Assembly: GCF_905475395.1 (NCBI RefSeq) | Contig: NC_058337.1 | Coordinates: forward strand, 31,706,983 to 31,770,982 | Direction of reading: 5' to 3' | Origin: Chrysoperla carnea | Taxonomy: Eukaryota > Arthropoda > Insecta > Neuroptera > Chrysopidae | Length of the DNA stretch: 64,000 nucleotides | Shown here: in pieces, positions 27,549-37,790 of the stretch | Layout of the letters: the number at the start of each line of letters is the position of its first letter | How positions within the stretch are numbered: the stretch's first letter is position 1 | Made by a program: the position numbers and the translations under genes | The notes under the pieces: model-generated | The model's database searches: none | What the model was told of the DNA's origin: nothing | Seen by the model: only the letters and a program-made list of their open reading frames with translations

Positions 27549-27874
27549 GATATACAGAATGTTCGATTTACATCTAGGCATATAAATATCACTAGTATGA
27601 CAGACTACATGCGTTAAGCAATGCATCTAAGTGAGAGGTATTATATACATGTGTTGAAGCTTTGATATGCGTTGAGATAGTTGTAAGCCGCTTGGAGAGT
27701 GGGAGTTTCTTAGTTGGGTATATGAACTACAACACATAAGCCACGATACAAGTCATTTTTGCAATTTCATATAACACCTATAACACCTCTTACTTAGATG
27801 CATTACTTAACTCATGTACTCTGTCATACTCGTGATATTTATATGCCTAATTGTAAATCGAACATTCTGTATAT
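27549..27874. mobile_element. Foldback element with about 95-bp arms
   Basis: The left arm 27551-27645 (tatacagaatgttcgattta, ggcatataaatatcac, gcatctaagtgagaggt) is mirrored by 27779-27872 with roughly 90% identity judged by eye. The 130-bp loop has no coding potential. Just outside, aaccatctagccgtcac occurs twice as a direct repeat (27348-27364 and 27494-27510). Confidence 0.8.
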
Positions 27875-29143
27875 TTGATTACAGTGAACGGTTGTTGTGA
27901 GTATTTCATTGAAAATATTTATATATATGAAAACAAACAAAACATGCTGTGTTATAATATGGACCCACACGTACCTACCGAATAATTTTTATGATAGTGT
28001 AAAGATCTAAAGATCCCTGCTATACAGTTAATTTCGAAGCTCCTTACTCCTGCCCATAATGCTCACAATTACAGGAGCCATTGGAACTATGTTCCTTAGC
28101 GCATATTTCGTTTTGATTTGTTTGCTGCCTGGGAGAAAACCAAAAAAAGGGAAACAAAAACAACGACACCAAAAACCGACAAGTAGGTTACCTAGGAAAC
28201 TAAAACTTTTTCAATTAATTCAGCTGGCCATGAATTTTGAGTTGCAAAGTGTAAAAATATGAAATAGTTACTAGGAGAGCATGGGTTAATGAGAGACCGC
28301 GAGTATTGGGTGCAAGTCCAAAATGGACTTCCCAACCGTCCTTAATTATGTAAATGAAGTTCGAGTTTCTTTGTTTATGTTTGATAGAGCTAGCCTGAAG
28401 CGCAGAATGGCTTAATTTCACTCATTCAGTTGTACGAGACGATTGTTTGTTTTTTGCTGCACTGTTATACAAAATACAAAATAATAACGTCCCAGGTCAG
28501 CATTAAAATACATGCGCTTATAATTAACGTATTTACGTCAATAATATCTCTAAATCTATCTAATTTAAGGTATCACTATTAAAATTTTGATAGTTTAGGA
28601 GTTGTAATTTTGAAATTTTAATTTGTTCAATTGAAGGTTAAGCGGGTAATGAGTCTGTATGGTTCTCATTACTCCATCGCAGGGTTTTTATTCCTCGTAC
28701 CTACAATAATTAAAAGTTTCTTCGGAAACACTAAAAATATGACGGTAATATGTGCCATGAGTGCTCCAGAAATGTTCACCCCTCTCTTTTTTATTTTTCC
28801 ACGTCAATGTCAACTCACCTCAGCTGGAAAAAGATGGACCTTCGGGAGCTATCTACATCTGCTCCCATAATGGTTGGACAAACGGGACCATTTTGTCACC
28901 AAACGTTGCTTTTGTTATTTAATTCTTTGATATGTAAGAATAGATTTATTTGCAACTAACTGAAATCAAATATGAGACCACTCTAGACTGATTAAAATAC
29001 TCCTATTTATAGAACGTTCCGATGTCAGTATCAAAAAGATGTGGGAAATGAAATACATTAACACAATTCCATTACTTTTATATACATTTATATTCTTTGG
29101 TAAAAAAGTCTTTGTATCGTTCTTATCACGTTATATTTGAATT
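27875..29143. other. Intergenic DNA downstream of PLB copy B
   Basis: No recognisable gene. An open frame at 28059-28262 has a hydrophobic start followed by a lysine/arginine-rich stretch (GRKPKKGKQKQRHQKP). No splice or regulatory support was found, so it is not called. No AATAAA close to the copy B stop. Confidence 0.4.
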
Positions 29144-32100
29144 TTACACATCACTATTTCTTTTAGTTCGTAAATAAGGACTTGAATCGTTTGGACATAA
29201 AAATCTTCCCATGAAATTTTTGGGCCATTTTAGCGATTTTCGATTAGTTGGTTCAATCATGTTATTCCATAATCCATTGGCATCTATAAAGGAAAATTTA
29301 AATTACATTGTAGGAAAATAATTTTTATAAAATGAAGAAAATTCAAGGATGCATTCGATTTACAATTTGAAAATGTATCTACATATAAGACAACCTAACA
29401 ATCGTAACTTTTACCAAACGAATTTTTCAAATTTGATTTGAATGAATTTTGTTATAACTTCAAGAATGTAGACGTAAAATAAGAATAAAGTTTTTCGATA
29501 TCTACCTTGGTTTTCAAAATATCGAAAACTAAATAATAGAGAAGTTATAGGTTTATACCATGTATATGAAATATACCAAGGTATACTAAGTTTAGTCCCA
29601 AGTCTGTAACGCTTAAAAATATTGATGCTACGAACGAAATTTTGTTATTGGTGTTCAAAAAATCGCCTAATAAGTCCATTTTTGGTTGTCTGTCCGTCTG
29701 TCAACACGATAGCTCAAACACGAAAAGAGATATCAAGCTGAAATTTTTATAGCGTGTTCAAGACGAAAAAGTGAGGTCGAGTTCGTAAATGAGCAACATA
29801 GGTCGATTGTAATCTTGTAAACCGTTAGAGATAGAACAAAAGTTAAAATGTAAAAAAATGTTTCAAAAAAAAAAAAAATAAACAACTTTTGTCTGAAACA
29901 TTTTTCGTAAACATTACTGTTTACCCGTGAGGGCGGAAATTGTATAGCATGTATTATATGGGAATATCAGTTATGTATGTGTGACATGTATAGGTATATG
30001 TGTAAAGTGACAGAGTAATCAACACTGTCTATACAAGGTATTTCAACAATTAACTTAATCAAGTTTATTTTCACTTGTTTTTTTTTTAATTTCCACGAAT
30101 AATTTTTAAGAAATCTATGAAACCATACCATCCATCTACCGTTTTCGCATAAGACCAATATCAAATAGACCGACTTTTGAAGTCATGTACCTAATAATCG
30201 GGTATCCCCTCCTAAAATTTTTAGAAATTTTTCCAAAATTGCCCTGGCGCTCGTATGTACATCCTTAAATTCAGAAAAATATACTTACTTAACGCATGCA
30301 TTTTTTGACTCATATGATAACAATCACTAGATAAATATGTGCTATCAGTCAAATTATTTGTCGTGACAGGAAACGTAACATTTTGTGTGTATGGCTGAAG
30401 CACAACAGTGAATGTATCATGATTAGTAAATTCTTCCATTTGTGTTACTTCAATTTCAATTTGTCTCCATTGTTTCACTAATGAAAATATTTCTGGTAAG
30501 GCTTTCTGGCGATGTTCCCCAAATAAACAAGAACATTCAAATGTTCGTACAAAATAACAGTACGAAGGATTATTTGTCAATTTTGTTAAAATTTCCATAT
30601 CTAAAACAAAAATTTTCGTTTTTGCTTGATTTGAAAATTCGAACTGAAGACATTTTACAATGTTGAATCACAAAATAATTACAAATAAGACGATTACTTT
30701 TGATTCAGCATTAGAGATTAGAATATAGTACTCCCGCATGATTAAAAGTAAACAAAAACAATAAGTAATATATTGCATTTGTGTCTAGAACTCGAATAGC
30801 TTAATTGGTAGGGCGCTTGACAAGAATCCAAGATATTCGAGTTCGAGTGTATTTTTTTCAATTCTCTTTAATTGAAAAATAGTATTTTTTAAGAAAACAT
30901 ACTTTGGAAAAAATCGAAGTGTAGGAAGTTGTTTTATAAAAGTCGGAAAAGTGCGGGCAACAGATTCTTGCACAGTAGCGGATTTACCGGGAAGCAAAGG
31001 AAGCGATTGCTTGGGGCCCCGCTTGGACAGGGGCCCCAAAAAATGGAAAATTTTGAAAACACATTCGAAAATTTGAAAAAAAAAATAACACATGAAAAAA
31101 AGAAAATATTATTTACGCTCATCGATGTGTCAAGAAAAAGTTAGTGATTTAGGCTTACTGTTTATCGAAAAAGACAAGCTTGAAAAACTTGACTTTGATG
31201 ATGTCATTCATCAATTTGCGACTGAGAAAAGTAGAAAAAAGTTGTAATTTAGATAGTAAATTATAAGTTAACTGTAAAACATATTGATTATGCAAAATTA
31301 ACTAGTTATTCATTATTTTGAAATATCGGGGGGGGGGGGGGTATTTTACAATGAGGGCCCCAAAAACCTGAGGTTGCTTGGGGCCCCGTCATAGGTAAAT
31401 CCGGCAGTGTTCTTGCAAAATAATTAAAAACGAAAAAAGAAAATTTTGATTAAACAAAAAGAAGAGGGTTGCGGAGAAAAAAAAACAAAAAAAAAGAGAC
31501 TAAAGTCTAATCCGTTCGAAGCTTTACTAGAAAACATTGTGTTATCGCTAAAATATTTTTCGCCTTCTATTTTCTCGGATTTTGTCTTAAAAAGCCCAGC
31601 CATTTTCTGTCAATATCTTCGTTGCAAACTAATATAACGTTTCCGCAGAATCTGGAAAAAGGTAAAAGTAAGTGCCTCGGAAAAACCGTTCGCAATCAGT
31701 AACAAAGCATCGTACGATAGTTTAAAAAAAGGCAATATTAATTTGTAAATTACCGTTTTTCTTCGTATTTTCACAGTTTCATATTGCATCTACGAGATTG
31801 GTAACTATGCAGAGGCTTTTGCGAAAGCCGAAAAGAATACTTTTTCTAAACTGTCGTTGGATGCTTCGTAACCGATCACAAAAAAATGACGAAAAACGCG
31901 ATATTTTCGTTGAGTTTCGAACTGATTTGACTGACAACGTTCCATTTTTGTTATTTTATCAAAATGCGTTTTCCGTTTTCGGTTTTTATTTCGGAAGAAA
32001 CTGGTTTTTTCCATTCTTCTGTTTTTTAAGCAACATTCAATTTTTCCCAAAGTGTGTTTTCTTCTGCTATTTTTCTTTCTCCTAATTTTCTTTCTCCTAA

Positions 32101-35100
32101 TTATCCCGTTGAAAAACCGTACGAATTATTCTAAATTTTAAACTCTTTTGCTTGTACTATATGAAATAAGCTATTTTCTTCTTTCCATATTGTTTTATTA
32201 TTATAGTAAGCTTTCTTAGTAAGTGAATATAACACTTGTAAACTGCCCCCAAAATATCTTTAGCTACGCCAATGGAGGTTAAGCTTAATGTCTATTTTCA
32301 AAAAGTTGCATAACCTGGCATTAATACGTAATTGATAAATGTACGAGGTATATTATCACGAATATATCGAAATACTTTTATTAAATCAATTCGATGTTGT
32401 CTTGTGTACTGTGCTTTATCCTTTTCATAACAAATATCCACACAAAAATCATTTGGTCCAATCATCATTGTAATAAGCTGTAAAAAAAATAAATTTTTTA
32501 GATCATTAATTTAACTTTTTTTCGGCATTCTATATGTAGGTTTTATTACACATTGTCAGCGGTTAACCATATTTAGCATAAATGCAAATCATGTAACTAC
32601 AAAAACTTTGGGTGATTGACAAAGATAAGCTTATTAATCAATAAATTTGATAATTTTACCTGGCCTGAAGTGTACAGGTTAAATTAACTGAATTAATTAC
32701 TACTAACAGAATTCATAATAAAAATTTCACTGCATAATGGGCTTCTATTAAAAATAAAATACATAAAATAAATTCTGTAGCCCACACGAATAACTTCCCA
32801 GAGGGAGGAAAAAACATTTTAAAAAAATGTCTTGTTAGTCTTCATAGATTATTCTTCGAACATGTACTGCAGCTTATGCTGGAACGATCATTATCTATAT
32901 AGAAAAATGATGTGTTTTATCCACTTTTCAGATTCTGTTTATTCAGTTTTTTTATTACCATTAAAAAACGGTTCAACTAATTCTTCTGAAAACTCTTTCA
33001 GCTCTTAAATTCGCGATTACGTACCGAATACGCGATTACGTGCCGAGGCGAAAGAATCCGAACGAACATACGAACTTACGCACATACGTGCACACACACA
33101 GACATTATATTGAAAAGGTTTGATTCGGATATTGCGGCCTTGAAACCGCGGAAATATGTAAAGCTGGATATTTTCAAAGTCGGCCCCATTGCATTAACTT
33201 CCTCTGGGAAATTAATAATGAAATTCTCTTCATTCATAATAGGGTATTTGATTGATTTCTGGAAACGATCTCAGATTATTAGATAGAATTTTTCGAACCC
33301 ATAAAAATTGTTTACTTTTAATTATATGTAGGTAGTTTTCAAAAAATAACTAATAAAAATACTTTATTTAAATACCCATCAAAACGGTTTGAATATATAT
33401 GCACCAAAATTTTTGGTACGGAGCCCTCAAAAACAGTTGTACTGGACCAAATTGTAAATCTAAACCATCCTCGAATCCCCTTGAACTCACACAAAAAATT
33501 TCATCAAAATCGGTCCAGCCGTCTAGGAGGAGTTCAGTCACGTACACACGCACACAAGAAATATATATATTAAGAAGATTATAAAAGCTGTTGCCAATAA
33601 AGCACTCTACAATCGTAAACTTATTATCAGGCTGCATGGAACCGAACCAAAAGTTAAATTGTATTGACTTAACTCTCTCTTGAACAACTTTATTAATATT
33701 TATTAATTTTTTATTTCGTCAGAGCACGGCCCATCTAAACCGTTTTCAATCACGTGACAGCAGCTAAAATATTTAAATTATTTTGCATTTTTTTGTTAAT
33801 AAATAATTTTTTCTGATAATTCTAACGAACATGCATGATCATTACCAATGATGGAGTGTGTTATTAATTCTCTAACCTTCCAATCGTTTTGAAAATCAAT
33901 TCTTGGATCGTTTCTTAAACGTCGCTTCAATTCCTCAGCCATCGACACCATATCTCTGGAACTGGCACCAGTTACAGCTACATTAAACTGCGATATTTTG
34001 TCTGATGACGCTCCATCACCAATTGAATATCCAATTAAATTTGGATTAAATTCTTTTAATATGTTTGGTAATGTTAAAAATTGTCTCCAATTTGATAATC
34101 CGCCTAAAAATTAGTTATGATAAAATTCTTCATTTTATTTTAAAATATATAAACTAAAAGAATGAAATTAAAAAACTTTTATAATTTTTTAGATTTAATG
34201 CCTTTCCGTATGTAGCCTCTGTCTATTTTTAACGCAAATAATAATAAATTTAGAAATACCTATACACCATGAAAGTCCACGATTTTCTATAACCAATTGT
34301 ATTAAATTTGTTGCTACTATACCAAGACCCGCTGTAAGACTATCTCCAATTGCGGCTATTACGTCTATATCACCAGGTCGTAGTTTATGTACCGATTTTG
34401 GTCGTTCACCACTACGCATTTTTTGAGTTGGACATGGAAATGGTACTTCATTAGGTATAGAATTTTGTAATTTCTAGACAAAAATAATAAACATGCATAT
34501 TTTTTGAATAAAAAAATTCACGTTTTATTTCTCCAAACCATTTTTCTCAAAATACCTCTTTCATTATTTGCAAGCACTTTAATTTATTTTGTGCAAAAAT
34601 ATACTTTTAAAAGGAAACTTTTTATTTTTTTGAATTTAATCTCTTTAGAATGAACGAAGGTTCGATAAATTTTGTGATAAAATAAAAAAACTTGTAGTCA
34701 TACACCAATAATAAAATTATTTTTTTTTTTTTTTTGAATTATTTATTGTAATACAGTATGTACTACCAAAAACCTACTATAAATTCAATTAACAACTTTT
34801 TATTTAGCCAATATGTAATTTAATACCAAATTTATTGTAGCGAAAGCTGGCGACATTTTCTAGAGTTTATTTTGAGACGGCTGGATTTTGGATATTTTTT
34901 TCCTCATTGAATTTAGGTAGGGATGAAGTGCATCTCGCTCCTGAGAGCGTTTAGCGTTAACTAGCACTGGATTAGTATAAGTAAGGCAAACTAAAAAATT
35001 ACATTTTTTTATTATAAACCAAATTATATTAAAATTACATCAAAACTAAAATAATTTGAAAAACTTAGTCAAAGATTTTATTTTAGTATTATTTTTTGCC

Positions 35101-35397
35101 ATTTTTTATATATAAAAAAAAAATTTTATTCTATACCTACTATTAGAATTAAAAAGCGTTTATTTGAGAAAAATGATTAAGATTATTCGTTTTCAAAATT
35201 ACGTATATTATTACGTTTTGTTTATAAGCTGTTGCCAAACTAGAATTAGTCAAACTTCCACCCCCAAAAACTTGTATAAAAAGTTTTCTAAGTGTTGCAA
35301 GTCTTGTAAAGATTATCTTTGAATCATCTTGACTTTCAACTTGAAACATAATTATTGAACAAATAAGTATTTTTATCACAATGCCATTTAAATGCAT
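29144..35397 (-). CDS. PLB1: Phospholipase B1-like secreted GDSL/SGNH lipase, copy B (6 coding exons)
   Basis: Coding exons, in transcript order: 35215-35397, 34260-34473, 33877-34103, 32315-32477, 30289-30600, 29144-29283. Phases 0, 1, 0, 1, 1 close on a TAA and give 412 aa. The signal peptide begins MHLNGIVIKILICSIIMF; an in-frame ATG at 35427 would add 10 residues but spoils the signal-peptide shape, so 35397 is preferred. Catalytic blocks are intact: G104-D-S-L with S106, G215-P-N-D with N217, and D355-C-Y-H with H358. The last exon is exactly as long (140 nt) as in copy A, and the motif C-x-C-L-F-G near residue 286 is shared. Unlike copy A, the region after NDWK (K208) is split by an intron of about 1.4 kb (32478-33876). 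The next intron (30601-32314) holds a hAT MITE and a tRNA-like sequence. The C-terminal 50 residues differ most from copy A. Role by family: secreted or digestive phospholipase; substrate unknown. Confidence 0.92.
29553..30078 (-). repeat. Dispersed repeat family R1, copy 2 (longest)
   Basis: Reads on the minus strand from ttaagttaattgttg to the end atatttcatatacatggtat. Carries every block of copies 12885-13210 and 52293-52690, so it gives the fullest view of the family (about 525 bp). Lies in the last intron of PLB copy B. Confidence 0.85.
30104..30186 (+). repeat. Short dispersed repeat R4, copy 2
   Basis: gaaatctatgaaaccatacc, atctaccgttttcgcataag, accaatatcaaat and cttttgaagtcat match 13491-13575 and, inverted, 44520-44596. 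It starts 25 bp after R1 copy 2 but in the opposite orientation to it. Confidence 0.8.
30786..30862 (+). ncRNA. tRNA-like sequence, probably SINE-derived or a tRNA pseudogene
   Basis: TAGCTTAATTGGTAGGGCG fits a tRNA D-arm/A-box and GAGTTCGAGTGT is close to a B-box. The stems around the presumed anticodon are imperfect, position 33 is not T, and no acceptor stem closes. It is therefore a decayed tRNA or the head of a tRNA-derived SINE. Located in the fourth coding intron of PLB copy B. Confidence 0.45.
30973..31409. mobile_element. hAT MITE with perfect 8-bp target site duplication
   Basis: Ends CAGTAGCGGATTTACC and GGTAAATCCGGCAGTG are imperfect inverted repeats, extended by mirrored ggggcccc blocks. 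Both sides carry TTCTTGCA (30965-30972 and 31410-31417), an exact 8-bp duplication as expected for hAT. Length 437 bp, no transposase. A run of 12 G lies near 31329. In the fourth coding intron of PLB copy B. Confidence 0.93.
32782..33210 (-). repeat. Dispersed repeat family R3, copy 1
   Basis: On the minus strand it opens with atttcccagaggaagttaat and gcaatggggccgactttg and closes with ctgggaagttattcgtgtgg. The same beginning and end occur at 37311-37790 and 51307-51776. Lies in the extra intron of PLB copy B. Confidence 0.75.
33368..33590 (+). mobile_element. RTE-like LINE 3' tail fragment
   Basis: ggtacggagccctcaaaaac, then aaaatttcatcaaaatcggt, ccagccgtctaggaggagtt, cacgtacacacgcacac and a terminal aaatatatatatta. 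This is the classic arrangement at the 3' end of arthropod RTE-type elements. Only the tail is present. Confidence 0.65.
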
Positions 35398-35427
35398 AAC
35401 TAAAAAGTAAATAAAACATATACTCAT

Positions 35428-37310
35428 TTTTAAATGATAAAAGTAAATTAATGAATTATTATTAATTTCACTCACTGCTATTTTTAATTTAAACTGACAA
35501 CTTAATAAATACCGTTAGAAAATAAATTTTCTACTGCGAAGGTTTTTAAATTATATGGTTGTAAATATAACTGCTAATAACAACAATCAATTTTTATAGA
35601 ATACATTTTTTTTCTTTTAATTTTCGAAAATTAAATGTACAATAATTAGAGTTCGATTGAAAATTTCAAATTAAATACCAAAATAAAAATTCATTGAAAA
35701 TACACAGGTGTTTTATAACATTTTTTAAAGGACACGTAACAGATAAAATTCATTGCTTAAAAAAACTATTTTTATAAATGCGTAGAAATAGAAAATTTAT
35801 GAAGGTAAACACCTCCCAAAAACTATTTTTTTACCAAATAACTGGTATTTTTGGATCCATTCTAAACAATTAATTTAAAAATTATTATTTATTCGCTCGT
35901 AAACAGTCGTTGACCGATCATATGTAAAATTTTTTATCAAATCAATAATATTTTGACTATTTTTAATTAAGGGGCCATACCCTTTTTACGTAGTAAAAAT
36001 TTAATAATTAATCCTGGAAAATTCAAATGTTATACCCATAACACCTTGGAAAAGTGAGGTACCTAAAAATACAAAAAAACATTCAAACTAAAATTACTTG
36101 CGAATATTAATTAGCTTTAAACTTAAATGAAGACCGAACTACCAGTATTTATTTGTAAGTGGTTATTTGTTCGTATTGGGTCATCCACGTAGCTCGGGAT
36201 ATGAGCCTCTAAATTGATCTTCAATTAAGGTGTGCTTGTCCAAATATAAAAACATATAAAGATTAATCTTTTGAAATTTAGAGTTGACGTTCTCTATACA
36301 AGTTGTTAAACGGCCGAGAACACAGTCCAGTACTAATGGCTACGAACATCTCAGTGAGCCCTAGGAAATTTTGTTGAATCTCCACAGAATCTTAATCAGT
36401 CCCTCAAAAACATAGGTAACGATCATTAAACTTTCTAAACTGAAATAGTAGCTACAAGTAAAATGTTAATATTTATAAATGGCTCAAACTCAGGGGACAA
36501 ATGTTTTGTGGAACATTTCTTATTAGTTATTAAGAGTAGAATTCGAAAATGTTTGTACTTGCAAAATATTTTGTTATTATCTTTTTTATAATAAATCATA
36601 TTTCTGACGGTAAAAAAGTCCATCCACTGTTACCTAGAAACTACCTATATCTGACAGAAAAAAGTGAAGGATTATTTTTGTGGAGATTTATGGCCTTCAA
36701 CTTTTTGAATAACTAGCATTGACGATCTTTTACAATTATTAGAGACGAGTGATAAAAATGTAAAATTTGCAGTTATAAAAACGCAAATATTTTTTTTGGG
36801 TACAGGAAATTTGATTGCTTAATTCAAGATTTGTATTCAATACTTCCAAATCTAGAGAATGATAAAAATAATAATTTCGAAGATTTGTGGAAGAAAAAAA
36901 TACTAAATAGCTGAATATATTAGTTAAGAAAAACCGTCTTTTTTTATATACACATGATTGGATGGAGCTCCTTAAACAGTTTAACGATAATTAACAATGG
37001 AATTGTTTTTTAATTTTTGGTGTTTTAATCTAATTAATTAACTAATGGAGATACTATAAACATTTACAATGTTTGATGAATATTTAAATTATCATTAATT
37101 AAATTTGATATTATAGAATCCTAATCATAATTATAATATAATAATATAATAGTCTAGTCAACAAGTTCAAATTGGTGAAATATAGAGATGAGAGATAAAA
37201 AAAATACGTGTGATATTTCGTTGGATTCGGAATGTTGACTAGAAAATGTGGCGGAAGCCCTTTTAATCACATTAAAAATTGCAAAATTTATTTAACACAG
37301 TCGGGTTTTT
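35428..37310. other. Intergenic, upstream of PLB copy B
   Basis: Holds the presumed promoter and any 5'UTR exon of copy B. No coding exon found; the 36435-36623 open frame is unremarkable. Confidence 0.45.
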
Positions 37311-37790
37311 TAACTTCCCAGTGGGATAGTTATTGTAATGGGTCCGATTTTGCAAATTGAAAATTTAGACATATCTCCACGTTTCAAGGCCTTTAGAGTC
37401 GAATAGTATGGTTTTTAAAAGGATGTCCGTGTGTGCACTTGTATGTATATGTTCGGATTCAATATTTGTCTCGCATATCTCGAGAACAAATGATGGTATT
37501 GACATAGGACCAGTTTCATTTAACGCATAATTATGTAACTTAGACCTTATTAGGTTTTGAGCAAAATCGGTCAAGCCGTTTTTTGTACCGAATGAAAAAT
37601 TGTATAATTGTCACTATTATCACTTATCATTTATATAGTTTTACCATCATGGGGGGTGAAGCCCCCGCTGGGGGGTCCACGGAAAAATGAAAAAAAAAAT
37701 TTGCAAAAAAAAATGATAAATATTAAAACATATGATATTTTTTATCCATTCCACTGGGAAGTTAGTCGTGTATACCTTTCGGGTCGCACT
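37311..37790 (+). repeat. Dispersed repeat family R3, copy 2
   Basis: Opens with aacttcccagtgggatagtt, attgtaatgggtccgatttt, and closes with ccactgggaagttagtcgtg, cctttcgggtcgca. Internal blocks (tatctcgagaacaaatga, tgacataggacc) correspond to the 51307-51776 copy. The aacttcc / ggaagtt ends form a short inverted repeat. Confidence 0.8.

Noticed and set aside
28059-28262. Plus-strand open frame with a hydrophobic start and a basic tail, resembling a small membrane or secreted peptide
   Set aside because: No splice partner, regulatory context or recognised family; 67 codons are expected by chance in this much DNA.
31798-32085. 95-codon plus-strand open frame inside PLB copy B intron 4
   Set aside because: Phe/Arg/Lys-rich low-complexity peptide from a T-rich, partly self-complementary stretch; the opposite strand is also open over much of it, which points to composition rather than coding.
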